Part shown: positions 7,772-14,594 of the stretch, one piece after another
How the letters are laid out: every line of letters starts with the position of its first letter
Position numbering within the stretch: position 1 is the first letter of the stretch
Origin: Deltaproteobacteria bacterium
GTDB lineage: Bacteria > Desulfobacterota > Binatia > UBA9968
Direction: 5' to 3'
Assembly (NCBI GenBank): GCA_016184235.1
Contig: JACPDC010000082.1
Span: 1-14,594 of the forward strand
DNA length: 14,594 nucleotides
Notes under the pieces: generated by a model
The model's database searches: none
Seen by the model: only the letters and a program-made list of their open reading frames with translations
What the model was told of the DNA's origin: nothing
Made by a program: the position numbers and the translations under genes

Positions 7772-9316
7772 TTAGACGTTACCTGGTTCTTTAGTCTCGG
7801 CCTCACCCTCCAGCCCGAGCTTCCGGCGCCATTCCGCCACCTTGGTGAAAAGCGTCCGAAGGCTCAACAGGATAAATCCCAGAGCCACCAAAAGCAGGAC
7901 CAGGGAGATCGGCCGATGAAAGAAGATCGTGTAGCTGCCAGACGACATGGAGAGCGACTGGCGAAAGCTCATCTCGATCATGGGCGCCAATACCAACCCC
8001 AATACTATCGGTGCGGTTTCGAAGTCAAACTTGCGCAGCCCGTATCCCAACGCTCCCATGGCGCTCATGATCCCGACATCCACCACGCTTCCATTTACCG
8101 CGTAGACGCCGAGAACGCAAAAGACGAGGATCGCCGGGTAGAGGAGCGGATAGGGGATTCTAAGGACGTTCACGAAGAGCCCGACCAGAGGCAGATTCAA
8201 GATCAGCAGGACCACGTTTCCCACATACATACTGGCGATGAAGCCCCAGAAGAGCTCGGGCTGTTGCTGGATCAGGAGCGGACCCGGAGAGATCCCATGC
8301 ACCATCATCGCCGCCAGCATGACGGCGGGAATCGGCCCCGAAGGGACGCCGAGGGCCAGCATGGGCACAAAGGCCCCGGAGGTGGCCGAGTTGTTGGCGG
8401 ACTCCGGACCGGCGACACCCTCGACGGCCCCCTGACCGAAACGCTCGGGATGCTTGGAGAGACGCCGCTCCACGGCATAAGAGACGAAGGAGGAAATGAT
8501 GTGGGCGGAGCCCGGGATGATCCCGATTAGAAAGCCGAGCAATGTGCCCCGCGCGATGGGCCATGTCGAATCGCGCCATTCCTGGCGTGACGGCAGCAGC
8601 TCCCGGAGCCTGGGCTTGATGACCTCCGGAGGCTTTTCCTGCCCGGCGGTCAGGAGGATCTCCGATAGACCGAAGAGCCCGACGGCCACCGGCACGACTC
8701 CGATGCCGTCTCCCAGCTCGACCAGGCCATAATGGAAGCGGAAGAATCCGGTCATGGGATCGATGCCGATCATCCCGAAGAGCAATCCCAAGGCAGCCAT
8801 GGACAGGGATTTGAGCATAGATCCCCCGCTCATGAAAGCGAGCACGAGGAGGCCCAGGACGAGGAGGGCGAGGTATTCCGGAGGGCCGAAGCGCAGGGCG
8901 AATCGCGCCAAAGGCGGCGCCAGGAACATGAGCCCCACGACGCTGGCCGTCCCGGCAATGTAGGAGCCGACCGCGGCGATCGCCAAGGCAGGCCCGCCTC
9001 GCCCCTTGCGGGTCATAGCGTAGCCGTCGATGCAGGTCATGACCGAGGCCGCTTCGCCGGGGATGCGCATCAGAATGGAGGTGGTGGAGCCGCCGTACAT
9101 GGCCCCGTAGTAGATTCCCGCCAGAAGCACGACCGCGGAGGTAGCGTCCAAACCGAATGACACAGGAAGGAGAAGGCTGATCCCCGCAAGCGGGCCGACG
9201 CCGGGCAGCACGCCGACCAGCGTCCCGATGATGCAGCCTACGAATGCATAAAGCAGCACTACGGGCGAAAGCGCCACTGAAAAACCGAGATAAAGATTCT
9301 GCAGGGTCTCGAGCAT
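7772..9316 (-). CDS. tctA: TTT transporter large permease subunit TctA
   Basis: A 514-residue polytopic inner-membrane protein matching TctA in length and motifs. GVLPGVGP (35-42) and GGSTTSILMRIPGE (75-88) are the two conserved loops of the first half, and the IIPGSAH and GPESANNSATSGAFVP segments are their equivalents in the second half. It transports the substrate handed over by the Bug protein, together with the small subunit TctB. The ATG at 9316-9314 lies 20 bp after the tctB stop codon. No clear Shine-Dalgarno is visible, so translation may depend on coupling to tctB. The order tctB-tctA-tctC-hydroxylase on the minus strand with gaps of 8-23 bp points to one operon. The composition is GC-rich, as in the rest of the minus-strand genes and unlike the fused permease gene at 2328-4352. 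Confidence 0.95.
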   Translation of the reverse strand: MLETLQNLYLGFSVALSPVVLLYAFVGCIIGTLVGVLPGVGPLAGISLLLPVSFGLDATSAVVLLAGIYYGAMYGGSTTSILMRIPGEAASVMTCIDGYAMTRKGRGGPALAIAAVGSYIAGTASVVGLMFLAPPLARFALRFGPPEYLALLVLGLLVLAFMSGGSMLKSLSMAALGLLFGMIGIDPMTGFFRFHYGLVELGDGIGVVPVAVGLFGLSEILLTAGQEKPPEVIKPRLRELLPSRQEWRDSTWPIARGTLLGFLIGIIPGSAHIISSFVSYAVERRLSKHPERFGQGAVEGVAGPESANNSATSGAFVPMLALGVPSGPIPAVMLAAMMVHGISPGPLLIQQQPELFWGFIASMYVGNVVLLILNLPLVGLFVNVLRIPYPLLYPAILVFCVLGVYAVNGSVVDVGIMSAMGALGYGLRKFDFETAPIVLGLVLAPMIEMSFRQSLSMSSGSYTIFFHRPISLVLLLVALGFILLSLRTLFTKVAEWRRKLGLEGEAETKEPGNV

Positions 9317-9336
9317 GAGCCGGGTCGCCGGGCCTT

Positions 9337-9780
9337 TTAGATCCCCATCGGCCCGATGGGGAGCGGCACACGCAGGAGCGTATAAAACAGGTAAAACGAG
9401 CCGAAGGCAACGGCCAGGGCGAGCGTGATCGTCAGCGCCCAGCTCCTTCTCTCAACGCATTTCAGCAGAAAAGCGAGCATCGTGAGGACCGTGAGACGAT
9501 ATCCGAGCCGTTCCATCCCAAGAGCGGCAAAGACGGAAACGACCAGAATCGCCGCGGCATGCCGCCACTCTCTCCGGGAAATCGACGCCAGCGGGGCCGC
9601 GCGCCCGCCGGTGCCGGCAATCAGCAGACCAAAGACCAGCAGGATCAGGGCGAGAAGCACCGGCATGTAGGCGGGCCCGGGCTGTCGGAAGCTCCCCAGG
9701 GGCAGACTCCTGCTCTCCCAGATCACCCCCGAGGCAAAGAGGACAAGCACGGCGCCTGAAATCCGGTCGGTCGTCAACAT
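9337..9780 (-). CDS. tctB: TTT transporter small permease subunit TctB
   Basis: With the ATG at 9780-9778 the protein has 147 residues, the normal size for TctB/DUF1468. It has four hydrophobic segments, and it starts MLTTDRISG followed by a membrane helix and the sequence WESRSLPLGSFRQPGPAYMP, which is typical of the family between the first two helices. An in-frame TTG at 9801-9799 would add seven residues. Neither start has a convincing Shine-Dalgarno, and I prefer the ATG because the conserved part begins there. TctB is required for TctA-dependent transport in characterised systems, with an unclear mechanistic role. It is the first gene of the transporter run and lies only 58 bp after the stop of the nucleotidyltransferase gene on the same strand. 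I see no terminator or strong promoter in that gap, so read-through from the upstream gene is possible. Confidence 0.88.
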   Translation of the reverse strand: MLTTDRISGAVLVLFASGVIWESRSLPLGSFRQPGPAYMPVLLALILLVFGLLIAGTGGRAAPLASISRREWRHAAAILVVSVFAALGMERLGYRLTVLTMLAFLLKCVERRSWALTITLALAVAFGSFYLFYTLLRVPLPIGPMGI

Positions 9781-9838
9781 GAGAGGCGATTCGAGAATCA
9801 ACCCTACTACAGCTCTCGGGAAACCACAAAGCAGTTTT

Positions 9839-11158
9839 CTAGCTTGACGATTGCCCGTAATGCTTCATCACCCAGGCCATTGCCTGCTCTTTGGTCCGGA
9901 GCTCCCCTTCGAGCTGCGCCTCCTCGACCTGATGGAGAATTTTTTGAAAAAGCGGGCCGGGGGTAAATCCCATTTCGATCAGCTCTCTGCCCCGAAGCAG
10001 CGGCTCAGGATGGATCTGCTCTGCCTTGAGCTCGGCCATCTTGCGCCTGCAGAAATCGTAATATTGGAGGTCGCCGTTGGCCGAGAGCGCGTCGATGCGA
10101 ACGAGCTCCAAGAGCTCCTCGATGCCCTCCTCCCCCAGGAAACGCTTCAGGGTGCTCAAGCGCATCTTGGGCGCCTGGGTGTGGCGCAAATGGCTTTTCA
10201 CCAGATAGGCCGCTCTCTCCCATACCGCGCGGCTCCGCTTCAGACGCTTGAGAATCTCCACGGCGATCTCCGCCCCCTTCTCGCTATGGCCGTAAAAGGT
10301 TACCCGCCCCGCCTCTCTCTTCACGCAGACAGGCTTGGCGATGTCGTGCAGGAGACAGCCGTAAGCCAGGCTCTCCGAAGGGTAAGGGGTGAGGTGCCCC
10401 AGCATCAGCAGGGTATGGGTGAAGACATCTCCCTCGGGATGAAAATCGGGGGTCTGCTCGACTCCTTTCATCGCCTCGATTTCCGGGAAAATCGCCCGGA
10501 GGAGCCCGGTCGCGTCGAGGAGCTCGAATCCCTTCTTTGCGCCGCCCTCGGTCAGGATACGGGTGACCTCCTCGCCGATCCGCTCCCAGGAGATCTGCGT
10601 GATGCCCGCCGCCTGCTCCGCAATGGCCCGAAGAGTCTCCGCTTCGATAGCGAAGCCGAGACCGGCGGCAAAACGCACCGCGCGCACCATGCGCAGGCGG
10701 TCTTCCCGGAATCGCGCCTGAGGATCGCCGATGGCCCGCACCACGCGGCGGCTCAAATCGTCCCTGCCGCCGACGAGATCGATAACCCGGTCGGCGACCG
10801 GATCGTACATCATGCCGTTGATCGTGAAGTCGCGCCGCAAGATGTCCTCTTGCAGGCTCGCGAAGCGCACATGGCTGGGGCGCCGCCCGTCCAGGTAAGG
10901 CCCGTCGTGGCGGAACGTCGCGACCTCAAAGGGCTCCCCGTCGATGATCACCAGGATGACGCCGAACTGCGTGCCGACCGCCAGGGTCCGGGGAAAGATT
11001 TCCTGCACCGTCTCCGGCCTTGCGTCGGTGGCGATGTCGTAGTCCTGTGGAGGTTTTCCCAGGAGATGATCGCGCACGCAGCCTCCCGCGAGATAGCCCT
11101 GATAACCTTTTTCCCTCAGGCGGCTGATGATGGAGACAGCTTTATCCCGGGCAGACAC
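9839..11158 (-). CDS. CCA tRNA nucleotidyltransferase / poly(A) polymerase family protein with HD domain
   Basis: This 439-residue protein has the class II nucleotidyltransferase head: GGCVRD (25-30), the metal-binding DYD (D39 and D41), the RRDFTING motif (108-115) and EDRLR (152-156, the ExxR-type base-recognition motif). An HD hydrolase domain follows, with H248 and H271-D272 in place and a C-terminal helical region. CCA enzymes add or repair the 3' CCA of tRNA, while the closely related PcnB adds poly(A) to RNA; I cannot separate these with certainty from sequence alone. The length without a long basic tail and the presence of the HD domain favour the CCA type. The start is GTG at 11158-11156, preceded by GAAGGAAGG at good spacing. 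A plausible own promoter lies in the 108-bp gap upstream. It is a housekeeping gene placed before the transporter operon. Confidence 0.9.
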   Translation of the reverse strand: MSARDKAVSIISRLREKGYQGYLAGGCVRDHLLGKPPQDYDIATDARPETVQEIFPRTLAVGTQFGVILVIIDGEPFEVATFRHDGPYLDGRRPSHVRFASLQEDILRRDFTINGMMYDPVADRVIDLVGGRDDLSRRVVRAIGDPQARFREDRLRMVRAVRFAAGLGFAIEAETLRAIAEQAAGITQISWERIGEEVTRILTEGGAKKGFELLDATGLLRAIFPEIEAMKGVEQTPDFHPEGDVFTHTLLMLGHLTPYPSESLAYGCLLHDIAKPVCVKREAGRVTFYGHSEKGAEIAVEILKRLKRSRAVWERAAYLVKSHLRHTQAPKMRLSTLKRFLGEEGIEELLELVRIDALSANGDLQYYDFCRRKMAELKAEQIHPEPLLRGRELIEMGFTPGPLFQKILHQVEEAQLEGELRTKEQAMAWVMKHYGQSSS

Positions 11159-11215
11159 AAGAATACCTTCCTTCGAGATCCTCAGGCGGTGAGGGTACTC
11201 GAACCGCGGAAACTT

Positions 11216-11244
11216 ATTCTAACGGAGAAAGGACGAACCGGGAA
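11216..11244 (-). promoter_or_regulatory. candidate promoter for the nucleotidyltransferase gene
   Basis: On the minus strand TAGAAT (11221-11216) matches the -10 consensus at five of six positions. Seventeen bases upstream lies TTCCCG (11244-11239), a weak -35 with three matches. It falls in the 108-bp gap between the response regulator and the nucleotidyltransferase, with the GTG start about 58 bases past the -10. No terminator hairpin for the upstream gene is evident. Confidence 0.35.
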
Positions 11245-11266
11245 AGGGAGAAAAAGGGCTTGGCGG

Positions 11267-11662
11267 CTATTGGACAGGCACGGTCGAGCCCGAGATGAAT
11301 TCCTGAACTTTCCCTTGAAGCTCTTGGAAGGTGAAGGGTTTGACGATGTAGTCGTCACAGCCCGCCTCGAGACAGGAGCGCAGATCGGACTCCCTGAAAA
11401 GCGCTGTCGCGGCCAAGATCGGGATGTTCTTGGTGTCAGGATGGGAGCGTATGGTGCGGGTAGCTTCCCAGCCGTCCATGCCCGGCATCATGATATCCAT
11501 AAGGATAAGATGAGGCTTCTCCTGCATCGCCTTCTCTACGCCTTCTTTCCCGTGCTTTGCCGGGATGGCCAGAAAGCCCATCAGCTCCATTTGCCAGATG
11601 AGGAGCTCCCGCATGTCCGGGTGATCTTCGACGACAAGAACCTTTTTCATTGGCGAGCTCAT
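11267..11662 (-). CDS. single-domain response regulator (CheY-like receiver)
   Basis: A 131-residue protein made up only of a receiver domain, with no DNA-binding or enzymatic output. The key residues are all present: acidic pocket E12-D13, phospho-acceptor D56 in the LILMDIMMPGMDG stretch, T86 and K108 (in VKPF). It should accept a phosphate from a histidine kinase and act by protein contact, as CheY, Spo0F or DivK do; no kinase is encoded in the window. Two starts are possible. The ATG at 11662-11660 has GGGGAAGG directly touching it, which is too close. The ATG at 11650-11648 (MKKVLVVED) has the same sequence 12 bases upstream and fits the family better. A good promoter and a dyad lie 55-90 bp upstream. 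The next gene on the strand is the nucleotidyltransferase, and a functional link between them is not obvious. Confidence 0.92.
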   Translation of the reverse strand: MSSPMKKVLVVEDHPDMRELLIWQMELMGFLAIPAKHGKEGVEKAMQEKPHLILMDIMMPGMDGWEATRTIRSHPDTKNIPILAATALFRESDLRSCLEAGCDDYIVKPFTFQELQGKVQEFISGSTVPVQ

Positions 11663-11704
11663 CCTTCCCCTGCTCGGCGACAGGCAGACTTACTGACCGC
11701 CACT

Positions 11705-11723
11705 GGGCTGCAATATTGAGCCC
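11705..11723. promoter_or_regulatory. 19-bp dyad at the predicted transcription start, candidate operator
   Basis: GGGCT (11705-11709) and AGCCC (11719-11723) are perfect inverted arms around a nearly symmetric AT-rich centre (CAATATTG), with only two mismatched pairs in 19 bases. It abuts the -10 hexamer at 11724-11729, so it covers the expected start site of the response-regulator transcript. A repressor bound there would block initiation; alternatively the element forms a short hairpin at the 5' end of the mRNA. Confidence 0.35.
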
Positions 11724-11752
11724 AGGATACAGTACCTCCTTCCTACTGTCAA
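11724..11752 (-). promoter_or_regulatory. sigma70-type promoter for the response regulator
   Basis: On the minus strand a perfect TTGACA (11752-11747) is followed after exactly 17 bases by TATCCT (11729-11724), four of six consensus matches including the TA and the final T. Transcription would start near 11717, giving a leader of about 55-65 bases before the response regulator. This is the best promoter-like sequence in the window. The rest of the gap up to the small membrane protein gene (11753-11914) shows no further gene or repeat. Confidence 0.6.
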
Positions 11753-11914
11753 GAATTTTCCTGCCCGGAGCAGGGCCGAAGAACACGGCTCTTTCCAACC
11801 CTGAACTTTCCGCGCCGCGCCGGCGCCTGGAGAGCGGTTGTAGGCCTCAGGCCGGGGGCTTTTATCTCGCAATGGATAATGGTATGGTGCGGGACCTTTG
11901 CTTTTTTATTTTTT

Positions 11915-12172
11915 ATGAAGGCCAAACTGCATCGCCTCTGCAAATTGATCGTCGGCGGGCTCCTCATCTTGTTGGGAATCATAGGCTGGCTTCTCCCCAT
12001 TGTCCCCGGAACGCCTTTTATCATCCTGGGACTGGCGATCTTATCCACCCAGTCCGAGTGGCTGAGAAACCGCCTCAAATTGCTCAGGCGCCGCTTCCCC
12101 CGTCACGCGGCCCGGCTCCGGCTGTTGAAGCAGACTCTCACCGCTAAACTCAGGGGAGAAAGCGCTTCCTGA
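11915..12172 (+). CDS. small membrane protein, PGPGW/DUF454-like
   Basis: An 85-residue protein with a short basic N-terminus (MKAKLHRLCK), a hydrophobic hairpin of two segments separated by a tight turn (LLPIVPGTPFIILG, about residues 26-39), and a very basic C-terminal tail rich in Arg and Lys. This pattern resembles the small PGPGW and DUF454 families of predicted inner-membrane proteins, whose function is not established. I chose the ATG at 11915 because the conserved part begins there. An in-frame ATG at 11879 would add 12 mostly hydrophobic residues, and neither start has a Shine-Dalgarno. A weak extended -10 (TG-n-TATGGT, ending at 11888) would fit the shorter form. The gene ends five bases before the convergent M16 gene, leaving no room for a terminator. 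It is clearly coding in character, but the family assignment is moderate. Confidence 0.65.
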   Translation: MKAKLHRLCKLIVGGLLILLGIIGWLLPIVPGTPFIILGLAILSTQSEWLRNRLKLLRRRFPRHAARLRLLKQTLTAKLRGESAS

Positions 12173-12177
12173 TTCTC

Positions 12178-13468
12178 CTATTGCTTGGGCTGGCTTTTCT
12201 CCTGATTCGCCACCACGACCACGATAAGCTTTTCCGGCTGCAGATAGCGCTGGGCCGCGCGCAAGACGTCCTCGCGGCGGATAGCGCGGATCAGATCCGG
12301 GTAGCGGTCCGGATAGTCTGATCCCAGCTCGAAGAACTCCACCTGGGCGAAGAAGCTGGCAAGTCTCCGGTTGGTATCAAAACGGAGAGGAAAGCTGCCG
12401 ATGAGATAGTCTTTCGCCGCCTGCAGCTCGTCTTCGCTGACTCCTTTCTCCCGGATTCTTCGGATCTCTTCGGCGGCGATGCGGATCGCCTCCTCGGCGC
12501 TCTCGTTCTTGGTCTGCATCGCGACTTGAAAGGTTCCGACATGCTTGTCGGCGTCGAAGGAGCTATAGACCGAATAGGCGAGACCGCGCTCGTTTCGGAC
12601 CGAGTCCATCAGGCGCGAGGAAAAGCCGCCGCCCCCCAGAATGTAATTCATGACCTGGATCGTGTAATAATCCGGGTGGCCTCTGGTAATTCCCTCGTGA
12701 CCGATCACGATGTTTGCCTGCGTCAGGTTTTTTTGAATACGGATGACGCTCGCCGGACCGGCCGATACCCGGGGAGCCTCTTCCCGCGCGCCGGCTCCCC
12801 TCTGCCAGGGGCGCAGGGCTTGAGCCAGCTTGTCTTTCAATTCCTGATGAGAGACATCCCCGACGACGGCCAGGATCGCGCGCTCCGGACGGTAATACCG
12901 CTGATAAAATTCCACCAGCTCGGTCCGGCCGATGCGCCCGACGCCTTTTTCATCGCCTTCGACCGGACGGCCGTAGGGGCTTTGCGGGAAGAGCGCCTCG
13001 TGAAATTTCCGCTGGGCGATCGACCCCGGCTTGCTTCTGCCGCTCGATCTCCTGCTGGGGAAAAATCGACGCGGTCAGTATCTCGGCCAGGAGATTCAGC
13101 CCCACGTCGAGATCCTTTTTCAGCAAGGTTAAATTTACGCTCGCCAGCTCCTCGCCCGCCCCCGCCGAGAGCGTGGCGCCGATAAAGTCCAGCGTCTCGC
13201 TGATCTGGAGCGCGGTCCGGCTGCGGGTGCCGTATGTCAGCAAGCGCGCGGTGAGGTTGGCGAGGCCCTCGCGGCCCTGCGGGTCGTAGCGCGAGCCCGC
13301 CCGGATGAGGAGGTTGAAAGTCACCATGGGCAGGCCCCGCTCTTCGGAGGCGAGCAGGACCAGGCCGTTCTCCAGCACCGACCTGGCAGGCGTGAGACGG
13401 GCCTCCAGAAATGACGGAAGAACGAACCCTAGACACAGAAGAAGAAAAATGGAATTCAATTTTCTCAT
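12178..13468 (-). pseudogene. M16 peptidase-like partner subunit, frameshifted
   Basis: Two frames together encode one M16B-type protein. The first frame (from ATG 13468, signal peptide residues about 1-23) carries the N-terminal domain to EIERQK near 13035. The second frame picks up at PGSIAQRKFHEALFP near 13025 and runs to the TAA at 12178, including the C-terminal domain with RNERGLAYSV. Family members normally have about 13 residues between those two segments; here only four bases remain, so about 35 bp appear to be lost, shifting the frame. As read, the first frame ends after 172 residues and the second lacks a proper start. At the HxxEH position it has NLTAR (71-75), so it was never the catalytic subunit. 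The R/Y pair in the C-terminal part is the mark of the non-catalytic partner in heterodimeric M16B enzymes. An assembly or sequencing error is an alternative to a real lesion. Confidence 0.8.
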
Positions 13469-13489
13469 TGGTTTACGTCCAAAATCAGG

Positions 13490-13572
13490 AATCGTTTAAA
13501 CCGTTCAAGCTGTTCAAGTTGTTCAAGCCGTAAACGATTTGAACCGTTTGAACCATTCGAACGACTTGAACC
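13490..13572. repeat. inverted arrays of a degenerate 9-bp GTTCAA repeat
   Basis: Three tandem nonamers of the form NNGTTCAAG occupy 13501-13527. After a nine-base centre (CCGTAAACG), four nonamers in the opposite orientation (such as GTTTGAACC) occupy 13537-13572. ATCGTTTAAAC just before the left array also pairs with GTAAACGAT at the centre. The whole can fold into a long imperfect stem-loop and fills most of the 112-bp gap between the two M16 genes. No frame across it looks coding. It could be an mRNA processing or stability element, or a copy of a dispersed intergenic repeat. Confidence 0.7.
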
Positions 13573-13580
13573 AATTTGCT

Positions 13581-14594
13581 TCACGGTCTCTTTTCTTTGA
13601 TGGGCAATAAGGTCCCCACGGTTCGGCGATCCGGATCGAGATACTGCTTGGCCACCCTGAGGACATCGGCCGCCGTCACCTTCCTGATCCCCGCGATATA
13701 CTCCTCCAGATGGCGCCATCCGGCCACGGACTCATACTGGCCGACCCTCATGGCCTGGCCAAAGACCGAATCCTGGCCGAAGATAAATGCGGCCTCGATC
13801 TGATTTTTTGCCTTTTCGAGCTCTCTCTCGGTAACCGGCTCCGCTCTTACCCGGCCGAGCAGGCTGTCGATCGCGCGCTCCACATCAAGCGGCTCTTTAT
13901 CGGGCATCACCTCGGCGGTGACGGAAAAGACCGTCGCGTCCGCCGCCAGTCCCCCGTAATCCGCGTCCACGCTGCGGGCGATTCGTTTTTGGTAGACCAG
14001 ATCCTGATAGAGTCGCGAGCTGCGGCCGCCTGCCAGAATCGTCGCGAGCAGATCCAAGGCGAAGCTGTCCGGATGCTTGAGATTGGGGACGTGATAGTAG
14101 AAGAGCAGGAACGGCAGCTCGGCCTCTTTCTTGAGGCTCACTCGCCGCTCTCCCCTTTGAGGCGGCTCCCGGACTTCCACCTTGGGCGGCTCCGGGCCCC
14201 GCGGGATGCTGCCGAAGGCCGCCCGGATCTTCTCCAGGATCTCGTCGCTCGAGAAATCCCCCACCATGACGATAAAGGCGTTGTTGGGCGCGTAATAGGT
14301 CTGATAGTGCTTCTGCAAATCCTCCCGCGAGAGGCTTTGGATGTCTCCCATCCAGCCGATCACCGGACGCCGGTAAGGGTGAACCGTGTAAGCGACAGCC
14401 CCCGTGACCTCGGCCAGCGCCGAGACCGGGTTGTCCTCGGTGCGCAGCCGCCGCTCCTCCATGATGACCTTTTTCTCCTGCTCGAAGTAGCCGCCGTCCA
14501 GACGGGCGTTCGCCATCCGGTCCGCCTCCATCTCGATGGCGATGCCGATCTTTTCCCGGCTCATGGTGGCGAAATAGACCGTATGGTCCGACGA
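13581..14594 (-). CDS. M16 family zinc metallopeptidase, catalytic-type subunit (partial, N-terminus outside window)
   Basis: The frame is open from the right edge to a stop at 13581, giving the last 337 residues of an M16B (pitrilysin-type) peptidase that usually has about 430-500. The segment EMEADRMANARLDGGYF near the left end of the visible protein carries the downstream Glu that serves as third zinc ligand in active members. The HxxEH motif would lie about 75 residues earlier, outside the window. The C-terminal half contains GGRSSRLYQDLV, typical of the substrate-clamp domain. The internal ATG at 14564 is not the start, because the ten codons before it (SSDHTVYFAT) continue the family sequence. 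These enzymes are usually exported and degrade peptides in the periplasm together with a non-catalytic partner, here the frameshifted gene 112 bp downstream on the same strand. Confidence 0.9.
   Translation of the reverse strand, partial: SSDHTVYFATMSREKIGIAIEMEADRMANARLDGGYFEQEKKVIMEERRLRTEDNPVSALAEVTGAVAYTVHPYRRPVIGWMGDIQSLSREDLQKHYQTYYAPNNAFIVMVGDFSSDEILEKIRAAFGSIPRGPEPPKVEVREPPQRGERRVSLKKEAELPFLLFYYHVPNLKHPDSFALDLLATILAGGRSSRLYQDLVYQKRIARSVDADYGGLAADATVFSVTAEVMPDKEPLDVERAIDSLLGRVRAEPVTERELEKAKNQIEAAFIFGQDSVFGQAMRVGQYESVAGWRHLEEYIAGIRKVTAADVLRVAKQYLDPDRRTVGTLLPIKEKRP

Noticed and set aside
8160..9410. A 416-codon minus-strand frame overlapping tctA
   Set aside because: It is the +1 shadow of tctA, very rich in Arg, Gly and Ala, while the tctA frame carries all TTT motifs.
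9851..11719. A 622-codon open frame on the plus strand opposite the nucleotidyltransferase and response regulator
   Set aside because: It spans two conserved genes and the gap between them in antisense and shows no domain or membrane pattern; a composition shadow.
11650..12147. A 165-codon plus-strand frame over the small membrane protein gene
   Set aside because: It overlaps the frame with the hydrophobic hairpin and crosses the response-regulator promoter; the sequence is low in character and has no family resemblance.
13490..13572. CRISPR-like reading of the periodic repeats
   Set aside because: The units are 9 bp with no unique spacers, they invert half way, and no cas gene is present.
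13581..14564. ATG at 14564 as a true start of the M16 peptidase
   Set aside because: The codons upstream to the window edge continue the conserved M16 sequence, and the N-terminal domain would otherwise be missing.
1..14594. A defence island, prophage, integrative element or other clearly new system
   Set aside because: No integrase, transposase, toxin-antitoxin pair, restriction gene or phage structural gene is seen; nearly all sequence is explained by known metabolic, transport and housekeeping families.

Overview
The window comes from a GC-rich, Gram-negative-type bacterial chromosome. It carries two tripartite tricarboxylate transporters (TTT) with Bug/TctC periplasmic binding proteins, a CoxL/XdhA-type molybdenum hydroxylase, an MmgE/PrpD protein and a pair of secreted M16 peptidase-like proteins. 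This mix fits a soil or subsurface heterotroph of a Desulfobacterota/Binatota, Rokubacteria/NC10 or other Proteobacteria-like lineage. No rRNA or other taxonomic marker is present, so placement is a guess. I see no tRNA, rRNA, IS element, integrase, phage gene or CRISPR array.

Layout. Positions 1-974 (minus strand) hold the N-terminal 324 residues of an MmgE/PrpD-family protein that runs off the left edge. Diverging from it on the plus strand are a Bug-family binding protein (1163-2236) and a TctA-TctB fusion permease (2328-4352), which together make one complete transporter. This pair converges on a minus-strand run read from right to left: tctB (9780-9337), tctA (9316-7772), tctC (7748-6711) and a molybdopterin-binding hydroxylase large subunit (6702-4390). 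The run therefore encodes a second complete, unfused transporter with an oxidoreductase at its end. A hairpin sits in the convergent junction at 4354-4404.

Upstream of that run on the same strand are a single-domain response regulator (11662-11267) and a CCA-adding/poly(A) polymerase-family nucleotidyltransferase (11158-9839). The regulator has a good sigma70-like promoter and a dyad at the predicted transcription start. A small membrane protein (11915-12172, plus) ends five bases from the convergent end of an M16 peptidase pair on the minus strand. The catalytic-type subunit (14594-13581) is cut by the right edge. The partner subunit (13468-12178) lacks the HxxEH motif and is broken by a frameshift that looks like a deletion of about 35 bp. 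The 112-bp gap between the two holds inverted arrays of a degenerate 9-mer containing GTTCAA.

How the genes may work together (inference): the two transporters take up carboxylates captured in the periplasm. The hydroxylase and the MmgE/PrpD protein could act on the imported compounds. The substrate cannot be read from the sequence. No clear new defence or mobile system is visible. The points most worth checking are the orphan hydroxylase subunit in a transporter operon, the composition break over the fused permease, the broken M16 partner and the two intergenic repeat structures.
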